Origin: Roseibium sp. Sym1
Lineage (GTDB): Bacteria > Pseudomonadota > Alphaproteobacteria > Rhizobiales > Stappiaceae
Reading direction: 5' to 3'
DNA length: 64,000 nucleotides
Assembly (NCBI RefSeq): GCF_027359675.1
Contig: NZ_CP114786.1
Span: forward strand, 868,001-932,000
The notes under the pieces were generated by a model. That model was not told the origin of the DNA. It ran no database searches and worked only from the letters and a program-made list of their open reading frames with translations. The position numbers were made by a program, and so were the translations under genes. Within the stretch, counting starts at the first letter, position 1. The number at the start of each line of letters is the position of its first letter. This document shows, in pieces, positions 43,231-52,103 of the stretch.

Positions 43231-44696
43231 CCCGCACGCTTCCTTCCTGGTCCGTTTTCGAGATCGTCGAGGATCGCCGCCGCGATCAGGGCAAATCCGA
43301 CCAGCTTGTCGGGATGGTCGGTATGCAGTGGCAGCATCGACAGGAACAGGGACAGTTCGACGGCGCGGACATGCGCGATCTCGTAGCCCGCCGCTTCCAG
43401 CCTGTCACGGAAGAGGCGCGCGGCCCAGTCCGCGGGCGGCGCGATGGTCCAGTCCAGTTCCAGGCTCAGCTCCCTGCCCAGGCAGACACGGAACAGACCG
43501 TTGTTGACGTAGTCGTAACCGCCGAGAATGGAGTGGCTGATCTTGGCGGCATCGTAGAGCGGATGCATCATGGCCTCGTCCGCGGCCAGGGCGCCGCGCG
43601 GATCGACCAGCCGCATCATGCCGATCCGTCTGTCGAACAGGATGTTGGAAAAACACGGATCGCCATGGGAGAACACCAGCCGGTCCGAACTGGCAACGGC
43701 CTGCCGGACATGCGGTTTCGCCTGCTCCAGCATCGCCGGAAGCCCGCCGCGCGGACCGGCATCTTCGAGGATCCTGTTCGTCTGCCGGCCGACATCCGTT
43801 TCAAGGAATGCCTTTACCCGCGCCTCAAGCTTTCCGAGAATCTGTTCCTCGGCGCGTGTGCTGTTTCCCGGTCCCGCGGGCCGGGCCTTCAGGTAACTGA
43901 AAATCTGGTCGAGCAGAACCTTGAAATCGCTCTCCGTGAAGGCGTGGTGCACCCATTGCAGCGCTGCATCCGGCACCGCCAGGTGTTCCATCTGGTAGCC
44001 GGCCGTCTTGCCGTCCTCCCAGAAGCCGAAAGTCGGCAGCAGGAACCGCTGCAGTTCCGCCGGCGCTGCATGGAAGAAACCGTGCTCGGCGCGCATCTTC
44101 CCGACGTCCCGCGACTGCTTGTGGAAGACGTTGCCCTCCGCATGCGCGGAATTGAAGTGGCGCAGTTCCGTGGCCCCGGACAGGAACAGCATCAGGTTGC
44201 GGGGATGGCGGATGTCCACGAAGCGGGCGTGATCGGTGATGATCTCGGTCCGGTCGCGCAGCGCCAGCAGGATCAGGCGGCGGGCTTCCGGCGTTTCGGC
44301 GCATAACAGGGACGCCGCGTCATCATGATACAGCACCGCGACGGCCTCGTCGTCGATGACCGGACTGGCCAGCATCGTCTTCAGCGCAAAGCCGGCCTTC
44401 CGCACCAGAACCGCAAATCCTTCCGGATCGAGCGGCGGCAGACAGAGCGGCAGCCGCAGATAGATCGCGGCATCGCCGCGGTCGCGGATCCGGTCGGCAA
44501 GGTCCAGGCCGCTTTCCGGTGTTGTCAGGTGCTCGACGGCGTCGGCACCCGCGGCACGCGACATCTCGGCAAGTTCCGTTGCCAGCGTCCGCCGCCGCCG
44601 CATGATGTTCGAGAACCTGACTTCACCCAGCGCCGCCCGGACGCTTTCAGCGGGCGGATCGCGGTCGTCGAGGATAACGGAAAGGGTTTTTGTCAT
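43227..44696 (-). CDS. APH-fold phosphotransferase with long N-terminal region
   Basis: The 489-residue protein, from ATG 44696, has in its C-terminal half the aminoglycoside/choline-kinase signature HGDPCFSNILFD (about residue 342) and LVDPRG (about 361), the catalytic and metal sites. The N-terminal 170-180 residues (KTLSVILDDRDPPAESVRAAL, then AIYLRLPLCLPPLDPEGFAVLV) are not part of the kinase fold and I do not recognise them. Such proteins occur in capsule clusters beside HAD phosphatases and nucleotidyltransferases. It is coupled by ATGA overlaps on both sides. Confidence 0.76.
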   Translation of the reverse strand: MTKTLSVILDDRDPPAESVRAALGEVRFSNIMRRRRTLATELAEMSRAAGADAVEHLTTPESGLDLADRIRDRGDAAIYLRLPLCLPPLDPEGFAVLVRKAGFALKTMLASPVIDDEAVAVLYHDDAASLLCAETPEARRLILLALRDRTEIITDHARFVDIRHPRNLMLFLSGATELRHFNSAHAEGNVFHKQSRDVGKMRAEHGFFHAAPAELQRFLLPTFGFWEDGKTAGYQMEHLAVPDAALQWVHHAFTESDFKVLLDQIFSYLKARPAGPGNSTRAEEQILGKLEARVKAFLETDVGRQTNRILEDAGPRGGLPAMLEQAKPHVRQAVASSDRLVFSHGDPCFSNILFDRRIGMMRLVDPRGALAADEAMMHPLYDAAKISHSILGGYDYVNNGLFRVCLGRELSLELDWTIAPPADWAARLFRDRLEAAGYEIAHVRAVELSLFLSMLPLHTDHPDKLVGFALIAAAILDDLENGPGRKRAG

Positions 44697-45640
44697 AAGA
44701 CACCTGTCCTGTTCTGGGCGCGAAGAGGTTCGTTCTTCACGCGCGGCAGGTAGATCCACATGGCGACCGGCCAGGCGAGAGCGAGGGACAGCAGGCACAG
44801 GCTGCTCCAGGCGCCGACGGCCCCCTGAAGGGCACCGACCGGTCCCTCGAAGACACGCTCCGCCAGAACAACGATCCCGCTCGTTTCGGTGAACCCCGCA
44901 TAGGTGAACGCAAGGACGGTCGCGGCGAGCGCTTCCAGTCCCCAGATGACCAGCGACATGACCAGCAGCACGGCCCCCTGGGCGCGGAACAGATCGGCGC
45001 CGCGCGTGGTGACCTGGCGCAGGCCGTCGAGCTGGCCGAGATGGCGCAGGGATTTCGGATTGCGATGGTTCAAAACCACATACTGCTGAACGGCCCTGAG
45101 GATCCCCGGCCCCAGCACGAACACGACCAGGCCCGCCAGCACGGCAAGGCTGGTGACGGCCAGCAACAGCATCGGGCCCAGGCCGAGCGGGCCATGATAG
45201 GCATAGACGACGCCCAAGAGGATCAGGATCATCAGGCCGTCAAAGAACCGTTCCAGGAGGATGATGATCAGGGCGCCGGCAAAGCTCCGGCCGAGATACC
45301 ACAACTGGTGCAGACGCAGCACTTCGCCGAGCTTGAACGGGATGATCATGGCGCTTGAAGCGGTCACCATGTGCAGCAGCGCGCTTGACCGGGCCGAAAT
45401 ACCGAGCAGTCGGGATGCCATCACCGCCAGGCGCACGGCCCTGACACAGTGGGACGCGAGATAAACGACGCCGGCCAGGGCCAGCGCGATCAAGGGCCTG
45501 TCCGCAAGCTCCTCAAGGCCGCCCGACGCCAGCCACCAGACCACGAAAGCAAACGGCACGAAAAGAACCGCGTAATGCAGTCCCAGCGCGGCGGCGGCTG
45601 TGGCCTGTCTGACCTTGAGGGGGGACAAGAACTGCTGCAT
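44693..45640 (-). CDS. Lysylphosphatidylglycerol-synthase-TM-like (UPF0104) membrane protein
   Basis: The 315-residue protein, from ATG 45640, has about eight hydrophobic segments. Family-like motifs are YLASHCVRAVRLAVMASRLLGI, SSAMIIPFKLGEVLRLHQL and LIIILLERFFDGLMILILLG, as in the flippase-like domain of MprF/AglD-type proteins. Lacking the synthase domain, it probably moves or stabilises a lipid-linked intermediate. It starts at the end of the GT2 gene and overlaps the kinase gene by ATGA. Confidence 0.82.
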   Translation of the reverse strand: MQQFLSPLKVRQATAAAALGLHYAVLFVPFAFVVWWLASGGLEELADRPLIALALAGVVYLASHCVRAVRLAVMASRLLGISARSSALLHMVTASSAMIIPFKLGEVLRLHQLWYLGRSFAGALIIILLERFFDGLMILILLGVVYAYHGPLGLGPMLLLAVTSLAVLAGLVVFVLGPGILRAVQQYVVLNHRNPKSLRHLGQLDGLRQVTTRGADLFRAQGAVLLVMSLVIWGLEALAATVLAFTYAGFTETSGIVVLAERVFEGPVGALQGAVGAWSSLCLLSLALAWPVAMWIYLPRVKNEPLRAQNRTGVL

Positions 45641-45641
45641 G

Positions 45642-46430
45642 TCATGCAATCCGCGTCGAAGGGTAACTTTGACGCGGGGTCCGCCGGTGATCGGCGGCAA
45701 AGAACTGCCCCGGCAGGAACAGGCGAAAACCGATGATGCGCAGCAACTGGAAGCCCATGCGGCCCAGCTTGGCGTTGGAGACCTGATCGTCCTCCCGCCA
45801 GGTCAGCGGAAAGAAGTCCAGCCGGAAGCGTTTTCGAACGATGCCCAGGATCAGGTAGTAGTTGAAGGTCAGATCGTCGGCATATTTCAGATGAAACCCA
45901 TCCTCGAAGGCAGCTGTCCGGAACAGGTTCAGGCCCGATCCCAGGTCATGGAGACGCTGGCCGCTGATCGCTGAAAAGATCAGGTTGAAGACATGGTTGG
46001 CGGCTGTCCGCAACAGGGAATAGCCTTCGAGCCTCGACCCGGACATGAAACGCGCGCCCATGAGAAAGTCGAGGGTCTTGTGACGCCCTTCCCGGAGATG
46101 CGGAACAAGATCCGTTATCGACCCCTGGTCGTCGCCATGCAGTACCACCAGATAGTCGTAACCGTTGTCACGCGCGAAATCGATGGCGACCTTGTGCGAG
46201 CCCCCGAGGCCGTAATTGTCGTCATTGTGCAGCAGCGCCGTTTCGGCATAGTCCAACTGGTTCAGACCTGCCTTTGCCGCATCGCGGGTGCCGTCGGTCG
46301 ACCGGTTGTCGACGCACAGAACACCGTCGATCACGGCTCGAACCTCGTCCGTTTCCAGCTGCCTGAGCACGCGGGAAATCTGTGCCTCGCAATTATAGGC
46401 GGGTATGAACACAAGAACGCGGCCGTCCAT
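45642..46430 (-). CDS. Glycosyltransferase family 2, DPM1/GtrB-like
   Basis: The 262-residue enzyme has VLVFIPAYNCEAQISRVLRQL, the donor-site VDNRSTDGT and the metal-binding YLVVLHGDDQGS. GARFMSGSRLEGYSLLRTAANHVFN and GSGLNLFRTAAFEDG are typical of polyprenyl-phosphate glycosyltransferases. ATG 46430 is preferred (AGGAG 5 bases upstream); ATG 46442 would overlap the gtrA stop. It likely loads a sugar onto undecaprenyl phosphate, which GtrA then flips. Confidence 0.86.
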   Translation of the reverse strand: MDGRVLVFIPAYNCEAQISRVLRQLETDEVRAVIDGVLCVDNRSTDGTRDAAKAGLNQLDYAETALLHNDDNYGLGGSHKVAIDFARDNGYDYLVVLHGDDQGSITDLVPHLREGRHKTLDFLMGARFMSGSRLEGYSLLRTAANHVFNLIFSAISGQRLHDLGSGLNLFRTAAFEDGFHLKYADDLTFNYYLILGIVRKRFRLDFFPLTWREDDQVSNAKLGRMGFQLLRIIGFRLFLPGQFFAADHRRTPRQSYPSTRIA

Positions 46431-46438
46431 GAGGCTCC

Positions 46439-46972
46439 TCATTCCGACTTTGGGGTTTCAAGCAGAAACCGCATGAAAAAGAAATTGGCGATCAGCGTGA
46501 ACGGCGTCACGAGCATCTTCGCCGTGACACCGCACAGGGTAACGATATCGGCCCCGGCATCCATGAGGATCTGCGTGCCGCCCGACTGCTCCAGCAGGAC
46601 AATCAGCAGCCAGCTCACACCGGCGGTCAGGGCGGATGCTGCGGTCACCGCCACGAGCTGCCAGATCCAGTAAAGCAGGAGCAGGGTTGCCATGGACCGG
46701 TTGTGCGCCTTGCGGAAAATGCGTTTTCCGGCCACGAAAAACACGAAGGTCACGCCACAGAAGGCGCCGATGAAATTGGCCCAGAAAACCGGAATGCCGC
46801 TATAGGTCAGCGTCGCCATGGTCATGAAATCGAGACACCAGCCGATCCCGGAGATGACCGCAAATCCCGAGAAGCGCCTTGCCAGTGCGTGATGCTGTTT
46901 CAAAAGGGTTGCCCCCGGCTTCGGGCCGTCACGGCGCATGAGCGTATCGGCTGGATCTCCAGACATCTTCAT
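46439..46972 (-). CDS. GtrA-like flippase
   Basis: The product is about 177 residues from ATG 46972. It has four hydrophobic segments with the GtrA pattern RRFSGFAVISGIGWCLDFMTMATL, then WANFIGAFCGVTFVFFVAGKRIF. GtrA proteins flip polyprenyl-linked sugars across the inner membrane. It is the first gene of the minus-strand glycan operon and overlaps or abuts the GT2 gene, its expected partner. The extra N-terminal 35 residues are hydrophilic. Confidence 0.85.
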   Translation of the reverse strand: MKMSGDPADTLMRRDGPKPGATLLKQHHALARRFSGFAVISGIGWCLDFMTMATLTYSGIPVFWANFIGAFCGVTFVFFVAGKRIFRKAHNRSMATLLLLYWIWQLVAVTAASALTAGVSWLLIVLLEQSGGTQILMDAGADIVTLCGVTAKMLVTPFTLIANFFFMRFLLETPKSE

Positions 46973-47238
46973 CCCGGCCCGTTCAAGACTTCCGGGCAAC
47001 AGGATGAACGTTGTCGATCCAACGTGTCTGCAGTGCCGGCATTGGAAGATCCCGTTTGCATCTTGAGAATATCAGGAAGATTTCGACAGCGGCCCGCGCC
47101 CAATACAACTTACGGGCTTACCCTAGTTCTCAAGTGTTGCAATGCAGTTAATCGGCGAATCTGACAATAGTTTCCCGGGTACGCGCCGGTCTGTACGGTA
47201 ACAGCACCGGACCGGCCAGAAACGCGGGCTAGCCCGCC

Positions 47239-48588
47239 TCAGGCGTGCAGCGTCTCACCCGGCCTCGTTACCATCCCCACCAACAGACCATGGTCTGACC
47301 GCACGAGACCGGCATAGTCCGATGCACACGCAACCAGCTCCGCGCCGCACCTGTCCACGGCAGCCGCCATGACCTTTTCGAACCGGACAGAGCGGCGATC
47401 ACCCCGGGCGTGGGTCCGCGCCAGCGCTGTGCCGCAGGCCTTGGCATAATCCTTCAGCGCCCTTGCAGGGTCCGTCTCCTCAAGGAACTCTTCCGGATCG
47501 ATGGTCAGCCAGGTGTGATGGCGTGAACGGACCAGCCAGGTCGTGCCCTTCCAGGCGACCTCGTCCAGGACCAGGTCCGGCCGGCGCATCATGCGGCGCT
47601 GGCAATCTACGGTCAGGTGGGCCGAGGTCATCCGGTTGACCGGCGACAGCTTCGGGAAATGGTATGTCAGGGCAGCGGGGCGTTGCTGCTTGACCTCCAC
47701 CACGTGGGTTTCCCGGAAACTTTCCGCCGTCGGCGCCTCGTCGGGACCGACGAGAAAAAAGAAGCGATCGACACCGAGCGAGCCGGTGCCCGCGCCGACA
47801 CGGCGGGCGACATCCAGAATGCTGTCATCCAGATGCGGACGGAAGATGTCTTCAAGTTCGTCTGCCAGCGCCAGGTCGACCGGATCGAGCTTGTCCGCCG
47901 CCGGATCGAAGCGGAACCCGGATCTGGTGCGTTCCGTCAGTTTGGCCACCGAGGATTTTTTCTCGAATTTCCGCCCCCCCGGCGCGCGTGCCCGGGCTTT
48001 CTCGAGCGGTTTCTTCAGAAAATGGCCCTTGTCAAAACCCTTGAGCGCACCGTCGCGTTCTTCCGGGTCACGGGCGATCCGCACCAGGGTCTTTCGGTAG
48101 GCCTTGAGAAAGCTTCTGGCGGCCTTGGCAGCATCCTTGCCGTCCGGCGGCGTGTTGGTCCTGAAGCCCTCTTCGCTGCTGTAACGGCCGGCGACAAGAC
48201 CTTCCAGATAGTCGGCTGCAAGAAACAGCGAGATGCAAAATCGGGCAAGGTCGAAACCCGCGGGACCTTCGGCGGCATCGTCGTAATCGTTGGGTGCCCA
48301 GATCACCGTGTCGCCATAACTGCCTTGCTCGGAAAAGAACCCGAAGTTGGCGAGATGACAATCGCCGACGATCCGCGTCAGCGGCGCCTTCAACAGCGGT
48401 TCTGGCAGAGAAAGGACCCCGGACGCCAGGTCGGCATAGAAAATCTGCGCGGCACCGCGCAGGAACCGGAACGGCGACAAGACCATCTTGGCGTGTTTGT
48501 CGAGCACCGGGCGCACCTGCGGAGAGGCGCCGTCAACGCGTTTCAGTTCCGCCGATATCAGGTCCCGCCGTGTCTGGTCCGCGCTCAT
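47239..48588 (-). CDS. DUF2252 family protein (kinase-like fold)
   Basis: The 449-residue protein is started at ATG 48588; the upstream extension is low-complexity. DUF2252 landmarks are MVLSPFRFLRGAAQIFYADL, GDCHLANFG (residues 75-83, reminiscent of the APH HGDLHxxN loop), NDYDDAAEGPAGFDLAR (100-116), RVGAGTGSLGVDRFFFLV and KACGTALARTHARGD. The order is that of an atypical phosphotransferase fold; substrate and reaction are unknown. It is the last core gene before the mobile island. Confidence 0.85.
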   Translation of the reverse strand: MSADQTRRDLISAELKRVDGASPQVRPVLDKHAKMVLSPFRFLRGAAQIFYADLASGVLSLPEPLLKAPLTRIVGDCHLANFGFFSEQGSYGDTVIWAPNDYDDAAEGPAGFDLARFCISLFLAADYLEGLVAGRYSSEEGFRTNTPPDGKDAAKAARSFLKAYRKTLVRIARDPEERDGALKGFDKGHFLKKPLEKARARAPGGRKFEKKSSVAKLTERTRSGFRFDPAADKLDPVDLALADELEDIFRPHLDDSILDVARRVGAGTGSLGVDRFFFLVGPDEAPTAESFRETHVVEVKQQRPAALTYHFPKLSPVNRMTSAHLTVDCQRRMMRRPDLVLDEVAWKGTTWLVRSRHHTWLTIDPEEFLEETDPARALKDYAKACGTALARTHARGDRRSVRFEKVMAAAVDRCGAELVACASDYAGLVRSDHGLLVGMVTRPGETLHA

Positions 48589-48782
48589 GCCTCGCCCCGG
48601 ATATGGTCTCCAACGCGATAATGTCACAGACCGGGTCGGGCTCCGAAACCGTCTTCTGCCGTTCACACATATGTGAGTGAGGGACGTGCTACAGGCTGAC
48701 CGTTACACTTGACGGCAACCGGCGCCGCGCCGGGCACGGAAGTGTTCTCGGAACAACACACGATTTTCGGGAGGAGAAGGAA

Positions 48783-48812
48783 TGGTGGACCCGAGGGGAG
48801 AAGAATTGAACC
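48783..48812 (-). other. Possible tRNA 3'-end-like remnant at the island edge
   Basis: Read on the minus strand, the segment gives GGTTCAATTCTTC then CGGGTCCACCA, resembling a T-arm and acceptor end with CCA. No complete tRNA can be folded from the flanks, so at most this is an attachment-site-like fragment. The 48589-48884 gap otherwise holds nothing recognised; an oriT would be expected about here. Confidence 0.25.
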
Positions 48813-48884
48813 GCTTCTTTCAGATATTGGAAGATTGGGAATCCCATCTCGCACAACATGATCTTAATGATCTGGGGTGCGAAA

Positions 48885-49313
48885 ATGAAAAAATACGAAA
48901 GCAATAACAATAAGTTAGATAATACCAAGAAAAGTAAGAAAGACCCACCTTTTTCACTCCGTCTGACGTTTGAAGAACGGGCAAGGCTTGAAGAACTTGC
49001 TGGAGATGAGCCGCTTGGCTCCTACATCAAGCGCAAAGTCTTCGACGGCAAGGGAACCGGCAGAAAACGGGCACGCTCGCGGGTGCGCCGCCCTATCGAA
49101 GACGAAAAAAAGCTCGCCTATGTGCTGGCACAGTTAGGCCAGTCGCGTCTTGCGAATAATCTCAATCAACTCGCCAAATCTGCGCATATGGGCACATTGC
49201 CCGTCATGCCCGATACGGAGCGCGATATTCGCCGCGCTTGTGCAGATATCGCATTGATGCGACGGGAATTGTTGCGCGCGCTCGGTCATCGTACGGACTC
49301 GGAGCCGTCATGA
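48885..49313 (+). CDS. mobC: MobC-like relaxosome accessory protein
   Basis: ATG 48885 follows GGGGTG. The 142-residue product has a ribbon-helix-helix-type opening (PPFSLRLTFEERARLEELAGDEPLGSYIKRKVF) and the MobC signature LAQLGQSRLANNLNQLAKSAHMGTLPV. MobC binds near oriT and helps the relaxase nick. It overlaps the relaxase gene by ATGA. GC content drops markedly here against the core. Confidence 0.87.
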   Translation: MKKYESNNNKLDNTKKSKKDPPFSLRLTFEERARLEELAGDEPLGSYIKRKVFDGKGTGRKRARSRVRRPIEDEKKLAYVLAQLGQSRLANNLNQLAKSAHMGTLPVMPDTERDIRRACADIALMRRELLRALGHRTDSEPS

Positions 49314-50740
49314 TCCTCAAGGCAAAACCTCGCGGCGATGGACGTCAACTCGGTCGATATCTTCTCACTATGGGAGAAAACGAGCATATCGAAGTTCATG
49401 AAGTCCGAGGCTTTATATCTGATGATGTCGCGGGTGCGCTTTCCGAAGTGGATGCAATCGCCAAAGGCACGAAATGCAGACAGAGCATGTTTTCCGTCTC
49501 TCTCAATCCACCACAGAACGAAACGGTGCGTATTGGTGCATTCGAGAAAGCTATCGAGGCTATCGAAGAAAAGAACGGTCTGAGTGGTCAGCCGCGTGTC
49601 GTCGTCTTTCATGAAAAGGAAGGGCGTCGGCATTGCCATGCTGTATGGAGCCGCATTGACGCCGAGACGATGACGGCGAAACCGCTTCCCTTCTTCAAGA
49701 ACAAGCTTCAGGAAGTCTCCAAGCAGCTCTATCTCGAAAACGGCTGGCAAATGCCACGTGGGCTGATCGACAAACAAAACCGCGATCCGCGCAACTTCAA
49801 GCTCGCCGAATGGCAACAAGCCAAACGCGCCGGACGCCATGCGGGTGAGGTCAAGGGGCTGATACAGGAAGCCTGGGCGATCTCTGACACGAAGCAATCC
49901 TTCTCTCATGCATTGGAAGAGCGAGGTTTTTATCTCGCTCGTGGTGATCGACGCGCTTACACCGCCGTAACCTTCGAGGGCGAAGTCATCGCGATTCCCC
50001 GCGCCATCGGGAAAAAGACAAAGGATGTTCGGGAACGTCTGGGAAAAGCTGAGGAGTTGCGCAGCATCGAAGAAACCAGGCAGCGGATTGCGGAAGACAT
50101 CCTGCCACGCATGAAATCCCACCTCGATGAAGCGCGCGGCAAAGCTCGCCTTGAAACAGGTGCTTTGAACTCTCGGCGCAGTGTGATGACTGAAAAGCAC
50201 GCTGAAGAGCGTGCCAAACTTGATGCCGGACAGAAACAGCGCTTCGAAGAGGAATCGCGTAGCCGTGCTGATCGCCTCCGTAACGGCGTGCTGGGGTTAT
50301 GGGATAAGCTGACGGGCAAGCGTGCCAAGCTTGAAAAGCAAAACGAGATGGAAGCCCTATGGGCTTTGCAGCGTGATCGTGAGCAGCGACATGCGGTTAT
50401 CGCCTCCCAGATGCAAGAACGGCAAAACCTGCAAGCTGAAATCACGGCCACCCGCAGCAGGCATGCGCAAGCCCTGCTCGGTCTGCATTCCGATACGGCC
50501 AATTACCGCTTGATGAAGCGCGGCGAAGCGCCAAAACCCAAAGCGAAACCTTCATTCGAACGGCTCGAAGCCTTGCGGGAAAAGACGCAACAACAAAGAC
50601 CACAGGAAGTGCAAAAACCGGAAGTCCGGCGAAAGCCCGTGCAAACCCGCAAACCGCAAACGCCTGAAGAGCGTCTCAAAGCTCTACGCGAAGGCCGCTC
50701 CCTGCGCATCCGTGATCGCGGTCCCGAGTTGGAGCCATAA
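49310..50740 (+). CDS. Mobilization relaxase (MOB, HxH type)
   Basis: The 476-residue protein has a relaxase domain in the first 200 residues. Tyr17 (GRYLLTM) is a candidate nicking residue, and the metal-binding histidines are His101 (VVFHEKEGRR) with His108 and His110 (HCHAVWSRID). LYLENGWQMPRGL follows. The C-terminal half is a long charged coiled coil (KHAEERAKLDAGQKQRFEEES) ending in a Pro/Lys/Gln-rich tail. The order resembles MOBP-type relaxases of mobilizable elements. No type IV secretion genes are present, so it would need a helper. Confidence 0.85.
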   Translation: MILKAKPRGDGRQLGRYLLTMGENEHIEVHEVRGFISDDVAGALSEVDAIAKGTKCRQSMFSVSLNPPQNETVRIGAFEKAIEAIEEKNGLSGQPRVVVFHEKEGRRHCHAVWSRIDAETMTAKPLPFFKNKLQEVSKQLYLENGWQMPRGLIDKQNRDPRNFKLAEWQQAKRAGRHAGEVKGLIQEAWAISDTKQSFSHALEERGFYLARGDRRAYTAVTFEGEVIAIPRAIGKKTKDVRERLGKAEELRSIEETRQRIAEDILPRMKSHLDEARGKARLETGALNSRRSVMTEKHAEERAKLDAGQKQRFEEESRSRADRLRNGVLGLWDKLTGKRAKLEKQNEMEALWALQRDREQRHAVIASQMQERQNLQAEITATRSRHAQALLGLHSDTANYRLMKRGEAPKPKAKPSFERLEALREKTQQQRPQEVQKPEVRRKPVQTRKPQTPEERLKALREGRSLRIRDRGPELEP

Positions 50741-50865
50741 TTGCGTGGTCTTCCGCTATCGCCCGCATCACATGAGCAATCTGCCCCACCAATGTGATGC
50801 AGTATAAATAGTTTATTAACTAGTTCCGGCTATCAACGAGGGCGTCCTAGAATCAGGAGGCTCGT

Positions 50866-51054
50866 ATGAAGACGATCATATTTGGTGGCGCTATTTTGAT
50901 GCTGCTCACGGTGGCAAAGGCAGTGTTTCCCCTAGAGTTGCATTTCTTGCCACTAGGAGGTAGCGCTATTGCCGAAATGGGCGTCGTTCTTGGGATTTCT
51001 GTTGCGATTACCACAATCGCAGGGCTGATGAGAGATCGTGATGACAAAAACTAG
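50866..51054 (+). CDS. Small membrane protein coupled to a ribbon-helix-helix gene
   Basis: The 62-residue protein follows a strong AGGAGG site. Two hydrophobic segments (TIIFGGAILMLLTVAKAVFPL and AEMGVVLGISVAITTIAGLM) are followed by a charged tail RDRDDKN. Its last codons overlap the start of the next gene by 14 bases. I do not recognise the family. Confidence 0.6.
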   Translation: MKTIIFGGAILMLLTVAKAVFPLELHFLPLGGSAIAEMGVVLGISVAITTIAGLMRDRDDKN

Positions 51055-51247
51055 AATTACGATCACACTTGATGATGATATTCAGGAATGGGTTTCCGTT
51101 GCAGCAAAGGATATCAACAGGTCCCAATCCGAAATCGTGCGTATCTGCCTTAGAGAATTCAAAGAGGCTAACGAATACAGGTTTTCTCGGCATGACAAAG
51201 CACGCTCACCGTCTGAAAACGCTTGGAAAACACCAGAAAACAAGTGA
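51041..51247 (+). CDS. Ribbon-helix-helix (CopG-like) DNA-binding protein
   Basis: The 68-residue protein starts at ATG 51041. TKTRITITLDDDIQEWVSVAAKDINRSQSEIVRICLREF is a clear RHH fold: beta strand TRITITL, then two helices with the turn NRSQSEIV. The C-terminal 25 residues are polar and disordered. Overlap with the small membrane protein gene suggests joint expression, possibly as regulator or antitoxin of that unit. Confidence 0.75.
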   Translation: MTKTRITITLDDDIQEWVSVAAKDINRSQSEIVRICLREFKEANEYRFSRHDKARSPSENAWKTPENK

Positions 51248-51284
51248 ATTGCGGGGTCCGCTATGATCCTGCAAGCCGGACAAA

Positions 51285-51602
51285 TTATTCAACATCCTTC
51301 GGCAAACGCGCCGCGATATTCATACGGTGGGCATAAAGGGTTTCAAGAATGATGGTGTCATCGCCCTCAAGCCGGAAGAAAATTGAAACAGGAAAATCCT
51401 GCACGCCCCATTTTCGGAATTCTTTACCCTCAAGCCGCGTATAAACCGCGCAGGCCAAGGGTTTAGCTCCAATAAAGCGAACACTTTCCTCGATTTGGTC
51501 GACAAATCTTAGAGCAATCTCCGATCCCGCGCGGTTGCGGTAACCGGTCGCAATTTCAATAAGCTGGCGTTTGAACAGTGCGCTGCGAATAATCCTGGAC
51601 AT
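51285..51602 (-). CDS. RelE/ParE-family toxin
   Basis: The 105-residue protein has the ParE pattern: FKRQLIEIATGYRNRAGSEIALRFVDQIEESVRFIGAKPLA, then FRKWGVQDFPVSIFFRLEGDDTIILETLYAHRM. The final YAHRM/R strand is typical of the superfamily. It starts 6 bases after the antitoxin stop. The likely target is gyrase (ParE) or ribosome-bound mRNA (RelE); sequence alone favours ParE-like. Confidence 0.88.
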   Translation of the reverse strand: MSRIIRSALFKRQLIEIATGYRNRAGSEIALRFVDQIEESVRFIGAKPLACAVYTRLEGKEFRKWGVQDFPVSIFFRLEGDDTIILETLYAHRMNIAARLPKDVE

Positions 51603-51608
51603 AGGCGC

Positions 51609-51884
51609 CTATTCGGTCGCTGCTTTGCGTGCATCGGCAAAGTCGTCATCTGTCAGATCGGAATAGTCGTTCTCACGCAAGGATTGAGCGAGCAATGTGC
51701 GAATATCGCCGCGTTCCTGCTCTAGCGTTTTTTCCATGTGCCTGCGCACCAGATCGCGGATGAACTCGCTCGGTGTCTCGTACAATGAGCCCTTGCCGGT
51801 GATTTCGCCAACGTACAGCGCCAGCGGGTCAGGCAGCGTGGTATTCAGCCGTTTGATCATTTTCGTGTCGTGCATATTCGCCAT
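51609..51884 (-). CDS. ParD-like ribbon-helix-helix antitoxin
   Basis: The 91-residue protein has KRLNTTLPDPLALYVGEITGKGSLYETPSEFIRDLVRRHMEK, the RHH domain with the YETPSEFIRDLVR turn of ParD antitoxins. An acidic toxin-binding tail follows (ENDYSDLTDDDFADARKA). It is the first gene of the operon and should repress its own promoter. The upstream AT-rich segment contains CTCACATGTCC/TTCTCACATTTG half-repeats that could be operators. Confidence 0.87.
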   Translation of the reverse strand: MANMHDTKMIKRLNTTLPDPLALYVGEITGKGSLYETPSEFIRDLVRRHMEKTLEQERGDIRTLLAQSLRENDYSDLTDDDFADARKAATE

Positions 51885-52103
51885 GGCGCTTCTCCTATCT
51901 CACATGTCCATTTTCTCACATTTGCGCGTACAACGTCAACTAAACGCGCACTCAGCGCGCAAGTATGCGTTTACAGCGTTTCTCCTTCTCGTTGATCGGG
52001 CGTCACCCCGCGAACCATCAGGCCTTTGCTGAGCCAATGATGCTGGGAACGGGCCGAAAGGCCCTGAATGGTTCGGGGCCTCCTTGAAACAAAGGAGGAA
52101 ACA

